The notes under the pieces: generated by a model
What the model was told of the DNA's origin: nothing
Seen by the model: the letters and a program-made list of their open reading frames with translations, nothing else
The model's database searches: none
DNA from: a virus
Length of the DNA stretch: 28,353 nt
Direction: 5' to 3' (one strand)
IMG/VR virus record: IMGVR_UViG_3300042562_001318
Coordinates: 1-28,353 of that record
Shown: positions 20,318 through 28,059 of the stretch, piece after piece
Layout of the letters: each line of letters opens with the position of its first letter
Position numbering within the stretch: position 1 is the stretch's first letter
Position numbers and translations under genes: made by a program

Positions 20318-21836
20318 ACCCGATCCCATGATAATTCCCTTTATCGAAAGAGCATTACGGCATCATAAAGGGGAGTGGGCAGGGAAGGGATTTAAGCTGC
20401 AGGGATGGCAGAAAGAAATCTTAAGAGAAGTATTCGGGAATGTGGACAAGCATGGTAACCGAGTTATCAGGCAAGTTTATTTGGAAGTGCCCAGAAAATC
20501 TGGCAAAACAACTTTGGCAAGTGCCATTGCACTTTGGCTACTGATCGAAGGCGAGCCTGGTGCAGAGATATATTCCGCAGCAGCTTCCAGAGAGCAAGCC
20601 CACATCTGTTTTGACAGTGCCAAAAACATGGTGGAGGGATGCCCAGCACTCAAGAATAAGCTGGAACCCTATAAGCAGACGATCATTTATCCTCAAACGA
20701 AAAGCATTTACAAGTCCATCAGTGCCGATGCCTACACAGCGCATGGGGCAAATGCCCATGGAATCATCATCGATGAATTGCACACTCAGAAATCGCGCGA
20801 TCTTTATGATACTTTGCTGACCTCAACGCTATCCAGACGGCAGCCTTTAGTGGTAATGATCACCACAGCAGGGTCTGATAGAACATCATTCTGTCATGAG
20901 ATGCATACCTACGCTCAGAGGTGGATGGATGGCACGATTAAAAACAAAGCTTTTTACGCAAAGATCTATGCTGCGGATCTCGATGATGACTGGACCCAAG
21001 AGGAAACATGGCGCAAGGCTAACCCAGGCTATGGGATCACCGTGAAGCCCGAATATTTTTTTCAACAGGTGCAGGAATGTAAGGACAACCCAGCCAAGGA
21101 AGCGAGCTTTCGCAGAGATCATCTGAACCAGTGGGTGGAAACTGATGTCAGGTGGATCAGTCCTTTGAAGTGGGATGAATGTCAGGTGCCTATGCCCGAT
21201 CTGATTGGTAGGGAATGTTATGCTGGACTGGATCTTTCAGCCACGATGGATCTTACTGCGCTCACTTTATTTTTTCCAAGTACCTATGAGGATGAACCAC
21301 ACTTCATGCTGCCGATCTTCTGGGCACCGAGTGAAGCAAACAAACTGCGGGAGAAATTGAATCGTCAAAGGATTGGACCATGGGTGAAACAGGGATTCAT
21401 CAACGAGACCGAAGGAAACCGGATCGACTACAGAAAGATCAAGCAGCAGATCATGGAACTGGGGGAGAAGTATAAGATTTTGGAAATCGCTTTTGATCCA
21501 TGGCATGCTGATCAGATCGTTCATGAATTATCAGATCATTTCGAGATGGTGAAGTTCGGCCAAACACCAGCGAACCTATCACCACCCACCAAAAAACTAG
21601 AGGAATTCATCCTGACTAAGCAGGTGGCGCATGCTGGAAACCCTGTTTTAAGGTGGAATCTTGGGAACATTGCTTGCAGCCTTGATGACAACAATAACTA
21701 CAAGTTGTCGAAAAAGAAATCTCGTGACAAGATAGATGGAATTATAGCTGGAGTTATGGCCGTAGGTCGATGGATGGTGACAGCGCAGAACGAAAGCACC
21801 GAAAACAACACAGGAGCGGGAATAGAATTCCTGTAA
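20310..21836 (+). CDS. terL: Terminase large subunit
   Basis: I place the start at ATG 20310, behind AGGAGG and overlapping the terS stop; ATG 20295 lies before that site. The 508-residue motor-nuclease has an N-terminal ATPase with Walker A PRKSGKT (61-67) and Walker B IIIDE (152-156), and motif III near VVMITTAG. The C-terminal RNase H-like nuclease has metal-binding acids in GLDLSATMD (Asp308), FDPWHAD (Asp396) and KIDGIIA (Asp476). It is an HK97-type large terminase, so the phage probably packages by the cos mechanism. Complete length; no damage seen. Confidence 0.95.
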   Translation: MSKPDPMIIPFIERALRHHKGEWAGKGFKLQGWQKEILREVFGNVDKHGNRVIRQVYLEVPRKSGKTTLASAIALWLLIEGEPGAEIYSAAASREQAHICFDSAKNMVEGCPALKNKLEPYKQTIIYPQTKSIYKSISADAYTAHGANAHGIIIDELHTQKSRDLYDTLLTSTLSRRQPLVVMITTAGSDRTSFCHEMHTYAQRWMDGTIKNKAFYAKIYAADLDDDWTQEETWRKANPGYGITVKPEYFFQQVQECKDNPAKEASFRRDHLNQWVETDVRWISPLKWDECQVPMPDLIGRECYAGLDLSATMDLTALTLFFPSTYEDEPHFMLPIFWAPSEANKLREKLNRQRIGPWVKQGFINETEGNRIDYRKIKQQIMELGEKYKILEIAFDPWHADQIVHELSDHFEMVKFGQTPANLSPPTKKLEEFILTKQVAHAGNPVLRWNLGNIACSLDDNNNYKLSKKKSRDKIDGIIAGVMAVGRWMVTAQNESTENNTGAGIEFL

Positions 21837-21839
21837 ATC

Positions 21840-23693
21840 ATGCCTTTTAAATCCATCAGATCCCTCTTTGCAAACACCATCAACAAATTAGCTGGCTATA
21901 GTTTGGTTACCGACTCTGGATCTTGGACCTACACAGGCATTTCTACCACTGGCCAGAATGTTAATCAAGCATCATCGATGACTTATTCCGCAGTGTGGGC
22001 AGCAGTCAGGGCTATCTCTGAAGGTGTTGCCAGTCTGCCATTGCAAGTATTCCGCAGGGGTCATGATGGTTCAAGATCAAAGGCTAATGATCATCCTATT
22101 TATAGAATCCTGCACGATCAGCCAAACCCAGAAATGAGTGCCTTAACTTTTCGTGAAACCCTCATGGGGCATTCGCTCGTTTGGGGTAATGGCTATGCAG
22201 AAATAGTCAGGGATAAAAACTCTGGGAGAGTGCAACAACTCTGGCCACTCGATCCTTCACAGGTTGAACCTGTGCGAGATGAGAATGGCGAACTGTTTTA
22301 CAAATACGGATCAGTGATCTTTTTACCCTCAGAGATTTTGCACATCAAGGGTCTAAGCTTTGACGGTGTGAAAGGGTACTCAGTAATTGCCCAGGCTAAA
22401 AATTCAATCGGTCTTGGAATGGCTGTAGAAGAATTCGGCTCAACCTTCTTTGGTCAAGGTGGAAAACCTGCTGGGGTCATCAGCGTTCCTGGCAAGCTTA
22501 ATTCAGAAGCTATCCAGAACATGCGGAAATCATGGGAGGATATGCATGCGACTGTTAAGAATGCACATCGAGTAGCGATATTGCAAAATGGTGTAACCTA
22601 TCAGACCATAGGAACCCCACCCGATGATGCACAGTGGATAGCCTCTAGGCAGTTTCAACTTCAAGAAGTGGCTAGGTGGTTCAAGATTCCAGCCAGCAAA
22701 ATAGGAGCAGGTGCAGGAACTTACAGCAGTTTAGAACAGGACAACCTAGCATTCCTTCAGGAAACTTTGAGACCATGGTTAATCCGATGGGAGCAGGAAA
22801 TTAACTTCAAGTTGATAAGCTCGCTGGACCAGCTTTATGCAGAGCATAATCAAGATGCATTACTTAGGGGTGACACCGCAGGCAGATCAGCATTTTATGC
22901 TAGTGCGCTTAGTTGGGGATGGTTATCTAGAAATGATGTGAGAGCATTGGAGAACCTACCACCCTTTGAAGGTGGTGATGCCTACATGGTACCAAAGAAT
23001 ATGGATCCTGCGTTTGGACCAGGACAAACACCAGCAGCAGTAGACCAGGCAAAAACTTTAGGCCAGATGCCAACCCCACCCACACCCGATCCAATCCCAG
23101 CACCAATAGCACCACCCACCGCAGATGTGGCAGCAACAGCTTTAAATGGCGCACAGATCACATCGTTAGTCGATCTAGTGGCTAAGGTTGGTGAAGGTTT
23201 AATACCAATGGAATCGGCCAAGGCTATTGCCCTAGCATCATTCCCATTTCTGGATCAGACTATTTTGGATTCCATCTTCTCAGGTCTGAAGATTACCCCA
23301 CCCACACCCGATCCAATCCCTGCACCACAACAAAACAGCTTTGGCTTTGCTAAGTTGTTAGAAGCTGCCAGAAAACAAATCAGAAAGATTGAAGCAAACC
23401 ATTTGGGAAGGATCAGCAATAAGCCTGGGGAATTCATCCCAGCCTTAGAAAAGTTTTTGGAAGCCCATCAGGAAAGGGTGCAGATCATCCTTGAACCTGT
23501 CCTTGAATTCATTCAGCCGGAATCGGGTGGTGGTGTCCGAGCTGCTGCAGATCACTGTGAAGCATTGAAGGCTGAATGGTTAGACTTAGCTGGATCAGCC
23601 ACACCTAGAAATCTAAAACTTTTGGCCGATGAGAAACTTAAGAACTGGATCGATACCAAAGCTAACTGGGAGAAAGTCACATGGTTAAACTAG
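21840..23693 (+). CDS. Portal protein, HK97 type, with long C-terminal extension
   Basis: This 617-residue protein starts at ATG 21840, three bases after terL. The HK97 portal core is in the first ~390 residues: 'MTYSAVWAAVRAISEGVASL', 'RILHDQPNPEMSALTFRETL', 'NGYAEIVRD', 'LWPLDPSQV', 'EILHIKGLSFDG', 'SLEQDNLAFLQETLRPW'. The remaining ~200 residues hold two Pro-rich linkers (PPTPDPIPAP) flanking a helical segment 'NGAQITSLVDLVAKVGEGLI', 'AKAIALASFPFLD', then another helical domain. The extension is unusual for HK97 portals and might bind scaffold, DNA or minor head proteins. The portal is the dodecameric DNA channel. It overlaps the protease gene by 13 bases. Confidence 0.9.
   Translation: MPFKSIRSLFANTINKLAGYSLVTDSGSWTYTGISTTGQNVNQASSMTYSAVWAAVRAISEGVASLPLQVFRRGHDGSRSKANDHPIYRILHDQPNPEMSALTFRETLMGHSLVWGNGYAEIVRDKNSGRVQQLWPLDPSQVEPVRDENGELFYKYGSVIFLPSEILHIKGLSFDGVKGYSVIAQAKNSIGLGMAVEEFGSTFFGQGGKPAGVISVPGKLNSEAIQNMRKSWEDMHATVKNAHRVAILQNGVTYQTIGTPPDDAQWIASRQFQLQEVARWFKIPASKIGAGAGTYSSLEQDNLAFLQETLRPWLIRWEQEINFKLISSLDQLYAEHNQDALLRGDTAGRSAFYASALSWGWLSRNDVRALENLPPFEGGDAYMVPKNMDPAFGPGQTPAAVDQAKTLGQMPTPPTPDPIPAPIAPPTADVAATALNGAQITSLVDLVAKVGEGLIPMESAKAIALASFPFLDQTILDSIFSGLKITPPTPDPIPAPQQNSFGFAKLLEAARKQIRKIEANHLGRISNKPGEFIPALEKFLEAHQERVQIILEPVLEFIQPESGGGVRAAADHCEALKAEWLDLAGSATPRNLKLLADEKLKNWIDTKANWEKVTWLN
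23074..23327 (+). repeat. Duplicated Pro-rich linker in the portal gene
   Basis: Two 32-bp copies (23074-23105 and 23296-23327), differing at one base, code for the PPTPDPIPAP linkers either side of the inserted helical segment. The near-identity suggests a recent duplication and a recombination-mediated domain insertion. Confidence 0.75.
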
Positions 23694-24250
23694 AAACACG
23701 ATTCACCACAGAATTTAGGGTAGAGCAAGATGGAAAAAAGCTAGTAGGTTATGCTGCAAAGTTTAGTCCTAATAGGTCTCAGGATTTGGGTGGATTCCTT
23801 GAACAGATTGACCCTAAAGCTTTCACCCGATCACTGGCACAGGGTGCAGATGTTCGCGCACTTATTAACCATGATCAGAACTTAATCCTAGGTAGGTCCA
23901 CCAGTGGCACTCTTAATCTTTCTGTGGATTCTGAAGGGTTACTAGTCGAGATCACCCCACCGGACACCAGCTATGCAAGGGATCTAATGGTCTCGATGAG
24001 CAGAGGAGATGTTACCCAGATGTCATTTGCATTCATCACCAAGAAGGATGCATGGGATAAAGAGGGTGAGAAGAACATCCGAACCCTGCTCGATGTCGAT
24101 CTGCATGATGTCAGCGCAGTAACCTATCCAGCCTATTTAAATACTGAAATAGGGCTGAGAAGCCTGTCAAGTTTCTTAGCAGAAAAACAGGAGCAGGAAT
24201 CAGAGATTCAAAGAAGAATAAATTTGGTTAGCCTGTTAAAAGTAAAATAA
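23681..24250 (+). CDS. HK97-type prohead maturation protease
   Basis: This 189-residue protein overlaps the portal gene by 13 bases. It shows family S78 features: 'LVGYAAKFSP', the 'IDPKAFTRSL' helix, 'RALINHDQNLILGRSTSGTL' with His64, 'GDVTQMSFAFI' with the nucleophile Ser115, and the acidic strand 'LDVDLHDVSAVTYPAY'. The enzyme removes the scaffold part of the capsid protein and itself during head maturation. It has a long, charged C-terminus. Gene order portal, protease, capsid is conserved, though an extra gene is inserted before the capsid here. Confidence 0.92.
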   Translation: MVKLETRFTTEFRVEQDGKKLVGYAAKFSPNRSQDLGGFLEQIDPKAFTRSLAQGADVRALINHDQNLILGRSTSGTLNLSVDSEGLLVEITPPDTSYARDLMVSMSRGDVTQMSFAFITKKDAWDKEGEKNIRTLLDVDLHDVSAVTYPAYLNTEIGLRSLSSFLAEKQEQESEIQRRINLVSLLKVK

Positions 24251-24312
24251 TCTTGGTATCCCAAAAGTGATCTGATAGCATGGTTTCATTACTCTTTCAT
24301 GAGGATGGAACC

Positions 24313-24738
24313 ATGATTTTTAAAGACCGTTGGGCTATGCAAAGATGGGCAGTTGAAAAGGTTGGGACCGGATGGTCTCCAGGTGCCAAGGGCACTGATG
24401 CAGCAGATATCATTCATGAAATGCCAAATCGCCCACCTTATAAAACGGATTGGACAGAATTCATTTCTACACTTCCAGATGATTTGGAAAACATGGTGGA
24501 TCAGCATTTCCACCAATTAAAGCCCAAAAAAGATTTTATCGCAGTAGTCGAACTGGAAGATAAAAAAACTAGGGTTCTTGGCATCATGTCCGAACGAGAT
24601 AAGAATGATTGCTTTAGGCAGATCTATCATTTCTTCCCTGAGCTTGTGACATCACAGGCAAAGATAGTAATGAAAACCAAATCAGAATTAAAAGTATCAG
24701 AAAAAAAACAATTAGAAAATCTTCCTAGATTATCTTAA
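24313..24738 (+). CDS. Unknown moron-like gene between protease and capsid
   Basis: I prefer ATG 24313 because GAGGA precedes it, although an in-frame ATG at 24280 exists without a ribosome site. The 141-residue product begins MIFKDRWAMQRWAVEKVG and has 'PDDLENMVDQHFHQL', 'KKDFIAVVELEDKKTRVLGI', 'DCFRQIYHFFPELV'. No family or motif is recognised. It is followed at once by a strong terminator and a promoter-like region and breaks the protease-capsid pairing, as inserted 'moron' genes do. It could be a lysogenic-conversion or anti-phage gene, but nothing in the sequence shows its action. Confidence 0.55.
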   Translation: MIFKDRWAMQRWAVEKVGTGWSPGAKGTDAADIIHEMPNRPPYKTDWTEFISTLPDDLENMVDQHFHQLKPKKDFIAVVELEDKKTRVLGIMSERDKNDCFRQIYHFFPELVTSQAKIVMKTKSELKVSEKKQLENLPRLS

Positions 24739-24757
24739 TAACACCATTTAATCCTCT

Positions 24758-24787
24758 AGCCCCTAGCTAATCCTAGGGGCTTTTTTT
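24758..24787 (+). terminator. Rho-independent terminator upstream of capsid gene
   Basis: AGCCCCTAG (24758-24766) pairs perfectly with CTAGGGGCT (24773-24781) over the loop CTAATC, followed by a T run to 24787. It stops transcription between the moron-like gene and the capsid leader. Confidence 0.9.
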
Positions 24788-24850
24788 ATTGTAGTCACGC
24801 TACAACATGAAACCTCAACCCATCCATATCTCAGGCTGGGTGCAACATAG

Positions 24851-24882
24851 ATTTGATAACGAAATCTGTTTCGTGATCAAAT
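24851..24882 (+). promoter_or_regulatory. 32-base near-perfect hairpin/operator-like palindrome
   Basis: ATTTGATAACGAAA (24851-24864) pairs with TTTCGTGATCAAAT (24869-24882) over TCTG, with a single A-G mismatch. No T run follows, so it is not a simple terminator. It could be an operator for a dimeric regulator, an RNA processing site or a stabilising 5' hairpin for capsid mRNA. Confidence 0.6.
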
Positions 24883-24941
24883 GGCAAAAGCCTTAGTTTC
24901 TAGCCATTCAGCATGCGGTGTTTCCCATCATTCCATACGAT

Positions 24942-24969
24942 TTGACACATCCCCAACCCATGTGAAAAT
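24942..24969 (+). promoter_or_regulatory. Candidate promoter for the capsid gene
   Basis: A consensus -35 TTGACA (24942-24947) is followed after 16 bases by GAAAAT (24964-24969), four of six to the -10 consensus. It sits just after a terminator and a palindrome and about 108 bases before the capsid start. Further structure (GGTGGCCACC at 24997, CCGGA/TCCGG at 25005-25018, GGTGCC/GGCACC at 25022-25046) lies in the leader. No gene is supported in 24788-25076. Confidence 0.4.
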
Positions 24970-25076
24970 GGGGTTAGCCCTGCAGTATTTACGCATGGTG
25001 GCCACCGGAGCATTCCGGCATGGTGCCACTGCGTTGAGCGGGCACCTTGAAGAATTCTTTTCAAGGAAAAATACCT

Positions 25077-26399
25077 ATGAGTATTAGTGAAATCAAAGCC
25101 TTACAGGCAGATCGCAGCGAGAAAGTTAACTCCATGGAAGCCATGGCAGTTCGAGCATTGACCCCAGAAGAGCAAACCAGCTTTGATAATCTTGCAGCAT
25201 CTGTTGCTGATATTGATATCAGACTTGCAGTCCTAGAAGACAATGCTGCTGGTAGTGCATCGATTCAACAAAATTCAGAAAAGCTGGAAGCTGTCAAACG
25301 CAGTGTAAGAAAATCTGCACCTATCGCAGCTCCAAACTTTGTTGCTGATCTGTCTGATAAAAAATCCAAGCGCACCAAAGCCAATGCTGTTCGTGGTTGG
25401 TTCCTGAGAGGCACCAGGGGTTTCAGGTCTGAATTTGCTGCTGCAGCAAATGAAATTGGCCTAGACCTTAATTCCAACGAACTCAACCTTGAAGCTCGTG
25501 CGCAAGGTGTTGGTTCTACTGGCATCGGTGGTGCCTTGGTTAATGATGAATTCTACGGCACTTTGACCCAAGCTATGCGCGATTATAATGCTGTGCGCCA
25601 AGTGGCAACTGTAATCAGCACCAGCAATGGTTCAAACATTCAGATGCCATGCCTTGATGATACTTCCAATGCTGGAACCCTGATTGCTGAAAATGGTTCT
25701 ATCAGTGAAGTAGCTTTGACTTTCACCAATAAAACCATGGCGGCTTATAAGTTTTCATCGGGTCAGGTTCTGACCAGCTATGAACTTATGCAAGATGCCT
25801 TGATTGATGTTGAATCCCTTGTTGCTGAACAAGCTGGCATTAGAATTGGCAGAATTCAGGAAACATTGTTTACCACTGGTACTGGATCATCCCAGCCCCA
25901 AGGTATTGTGGTTGGTAGTGCTGCTGGTAAAACAGCTAGCGCAACTAATGCGATCACTATCGATGACATCATTGATTTGGTGTTCTCAGTAGATGAGGCA
26001 TATAAGACCACTGGCAATGTTGGTTTCATGTGTCACCCTTCTATTTTGGCAGCTATTGCTAAATTGAAAGACACTAGCGGCACTCCTGTATTTTCCCAGA
26101 ACTATTCTGGTGCAGAAGCTAGGGTGCCAACCATCATGGGTTATCCTGTGACCCTCAACAGCAACATGGCATCCAGCCTATCTGCTGCTGGCAAAGTCCT
26201 GTTGTTTGGTGATTTCTCCAAATACTTTGTGCGTGATGTTGCAGGCGATGGCGGTATCACCATTGTGCGACAATCTGAAACCTATGCAACTTCTGGCCAA
26301 ATCGGCTGGGTAGCTATTGCAAGGTCCAGTGGATTGTTGCTCACAGCTAATGCAACCACTTATAACCCTGTTAAACACCTAATCATGGCGGCTTCCTAA
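25077..26399 (+). CDS. Major capsid protein, HK97 fold
   Basis: I choose ATG 25077, with AAGGAA eight bases upstream, over the in-frame ATG at 25047, giving 440 residues. The first ~110 form a helical scaffold-like delta domain (EIKALQADRSEKVNSMEAMA, TSFDNLAASVADIDIRLAVL), probably removed by the upstream protease. The rest shows phage_capsid features: 'AIGLDLNSNELNLEARAQGV'-type E-loop region, 'NDEFYGTLTQAMRDYNAVRQ', 'FSSGQVLTSYELMQDALIDV', 'TGTGSSQPQGIV', 'MGYPVTLNSNM' and 'LFGDFSKYFVRD'. It forms the icosahedral shell. It is probably translated from a structured leader after a promoter. Confidence 0.93.
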   Translation: MSISEIKALQADRSEKVNSMEAMAVRALTPEEQTSFDNLAASVADIDIRLAVLEDNAAGSASIQQNSEKLEAVKRSVRKSAPIAAPNFVADLSDKKSKRTKANAVRGWFLRGTRGFRSEFAAAANEIGLDLNSNELNLEARAQGVGSTGIGGALVNDEFYGTLTQAMRDYNAVRQVATVISTSNGSNIQMPCLDDTSNAGTLIAENGSISEVALTFTNKTMAAYKFSSGQVLTSYELMQDALIDVESLVAEQAGIRIGRIQETLFTTGTGSSQPQGIVVGSAAGKTASATNAITIDDIIDLVFSVDEAYKTTGNVGFMCHPSILAAIAKLKDTSGTPVFSQNYSGAEARVPTIMGYPVTLNSNMASSLSAAGKVLLFGDFSKYFVRDVAGDGGITIVRQSETYATSGQIGWVAIARSSGLLLTANATTYNPVKHLIMAAS

Positions 26400-26665
26400 T
26401 GCTAGTAACTATTTTAAAAAACCTGTCTGGATTGGGAAAATCATTCCAAGACAGACAGGTAGTTGATCTCCCAGATGATGTGGCTGTTGAATGGTGCAGG
26501 ATTGGTTATGCCAGTCCTGCAAAACCAGCAGCAACTGAAAAGGCTAGTTCAAAAGTCATACCTGAGGTAAGAAAAAATGGAAATCAAGGGTCGAACGCAG
26601 GTAGTGACACAACCGACAACCGAACCTCTGACACTGTCAGAACTAAAAAACCATCTAAGGATTGA
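26399..26665 (+). CDS. Small head-associated protein
   Basis: This 88-residue protein overlaps the capsid stop (TAATG). The N-terminal 45 residues, 'ILKNLSGLGKSFQDRQVVDL' and 'PDDVAVEWCRIGYASPAKP', resemble the small protein found just after capsid genes in HK97-type phages. The tail is low-complexity Asn/Ser/Thr/Asp. Its last 89 bases are shared with the connector gene in another frame. It probably assists head-tail connection or capsid decoration, but this is inferred from position. Confidence 0.65.
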   Translation: MLVTILKNLSGLGKSFQDRQVVDLPDDVAVEWCRIGYASPAKPAATEKASSKVIPEVRKNGNQGSNAGSDTTDNRTSDTVRTKKPSKD

Positions 26666-27152
26666 TGGTAGTTTTGATGATGCTTTGCTTAATAGCTGCA
26701 TCACCAGTGCAAGGATGTACTTTGAATCGCAGTGCGAGATATCCATAGCCAGTCAGACACTTCTGCTGGCTTTGGATTATTTCGATGACATCATTTATCT
26801 TCCTAAAGGCCCAGTCCAATCGGTACAAGATATTAGTTACGCAGACTCAAAAAACATTGCTCAGGACATGGATGATTGGATTGAAGATTTAGTTTCTAAC
26901 CCTGCTAGGATCACCCCTGCCTTTGGGGATTCATGGCCAGCCACTGCAGATGTGGTTAATGCTGTGGAGGTCAGTTACACCACTGGCTATGCCAATGCAA
27001 ACCTAGTGCCTAAATTGCTGAAATCAGGAATGTTATTCTATGCTGCACATCTTTATGAAAACCGATCAGCGGTCACAGATGGTGACCTTAAAGAAGTTCC
27101 TATGGCTGTGGAATCGATCATCCAACAGTACACCACAGGGATCTACCACTAA
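26577..27152 (+). CDS. Head-tail connector, HK97 gp6-like
   Basis: This 191-residue protein carries the gp6 pattern: 'PLTLSELKNHLRIDGSFDDALL' (the ADDYLRI-like helix), 'CITSARMYFESQCE', 'LPKGPVQSVQDISYAD', and 'VEVSYTTGYANANLVPKLLK' with a helical end. It forms a ring below the portal. It starts after GAGGTAAGAAAA within the previous gene, and its stop overlaps the next start (TAATG). Confidence 0.8.
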   Translation: MEIKGRTQVVTQPTTEPLTLSELKNHLRIDGSFDDALLNSCITSARMYFESQCEISIASQTLLLALDYFDDIIYLPKGPVQSVQDISYADSKNIAQDMDDWIEDLVSNPARITPAFGDSWPATADVVNAVEVSYTTGYANANLVPKLLKSGMLFYAAHLYENRSAVTDGDLKEVPMAVESIIQQYTTGIYH

Positions 27153-27472
27153 TGCGCCCAGGACTATTACAGTATAGGGTGGAGATTCAAACACCGACAT
27201 CCACAAGGGATGCCATGGGTCAACCTGTGATGAGTTGGACCACCTCCCAAACAAGGTGGGCAGGAATAATCCCACTGACTTCCAGAGAAGGTTTTTACGC
27301 TAAATCGGTTAGACCAGAACTATCCCACCGGATCACCCTGAGATGGTTTACTGGTTTGGAGCATGGCCACCGAATCAAAATGGATGCAAGAATCTTTAAT
27401 ATTGCCAGCATCATTAATGTCGATGAGGGTGACCACACTTTGCAGGTTGACTGCGTGGAGCTGGTGAACTAA
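27152..27472 (+). CDS. Head-tail joining (stopper) protein
   Basis: This 106-residue protein starts in a TAATG overlap and fits the phage head-tail joining family (SPP1 gp16/HK97 gp7 type): 'GLLQYRVEIQTPTSTRDAMG', 'WTTSQTRWAGIIPLTSREGF', 'HRITLRWFTGLEHGHRIKMD', 'FNIASIINVDEGDHTLQVDC'. It closes the portal channel and joins the tail to the filled head. Confidence 0.85.
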   Translation: MRPGLLQYRVEIQTPTSTRDAMGQPVMSWTTSQTRWAGIIPLTSREGFYAKSVRPELSHRITLRWFTGLEHGHRIKMDARIFNIASIINVDEGDHTLQVDCVELVN

Positions 27473-28059
27473 TGAGTAAACTAGATAGAAGCCAGTTGAT
27501 CAAAAAAGGCAAGGTTTCCATTGAAGGATTGGATGCCTTATTGCAGACTTTTAAAGATTTAACGGGTGGCAAGTCTGATACCAAGCTTGTTTCAGCAATG
27601 CGCTATGCCCTGCAGCCCTTGCAGAAACAAGTGAAGGCGAATGCACCAAGGCAAAGAAGCAACAAGAATAAATCAGGTAGGACCGGACTATTAAGAAAAT
27701 CAATTGCAATGAAGGCAAAAAAGTTTGGCAGGGGAAGTAAAAAGAAAATATTAGGCCTGGTAGGTCCAAAGTTTAGTACATCCATCACATTAAAGAATGG
27801 TCTTAAAATTGAACCTTTTCGTTATGCACACCTAGTAGAAAAAGGAACAGTGCCCCACACAGTTTCGCCAAGACGCAAAGAAAAACAGAAAAGATTTGTG
27901 GGTCCGATTATGCCTGGGAGATTTAAAAGCTGGCAACATCCTGGTGCAACCAAAGAACCATTCATGAAGCCCGCACTGGAAGCGGTGGGATCTCAAATCT
28001 TTAATCGGTTTGCCGAGAAGATGAAAGAAATTATCTCTAAAATAGGGGTAAAGAAATGA
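27472..28059 (+). CDS. Tail-completion protein, HK97 gp10 family
   Basis: This 195-residue protein starts in a TAATG overlap. It has the gp10-type order: helical N-terminus 'EGLDALLQTFKDLTGGKSDT', 'AMRYALQPLQKQVKANAPRQ', a basic loop 'NKNKSGRTGLLRKSIAMKAK', 'YAHLVEKGTVPHTV', 'HPGATKEPFMKPALEAVG'. It is strongly basic, and the loop is longer than usual. It sits at the neck between stopper and tail-terminator genes and caps the tail tube. Confidence 0.85.
   Translation: MSKLDRSQLIKKGKVSIEGLDALLQTFKDLTGGKSDTKLVSAMRYALQPLQKQVKANAPRQRSNKNKSGRTGLLRKSIAMKAKKFGRGSKKKILGLVGPKFSTSITLKNGLKIEPFRYAHLVEKGTVPHTVSPRRKEKQKRFVGPIMPGRFKSWQHPGATKEPFMKPALEAVGSQIFNRFAEKMKEIISKIGVKK

Noticed and set aside
24881-25087. 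A 68-residue reading frame before the capsid gene
   Set aside because: It lacks a good ribosome site, crosses the capsid leader structures and start, and its product has no phage-like pattern.
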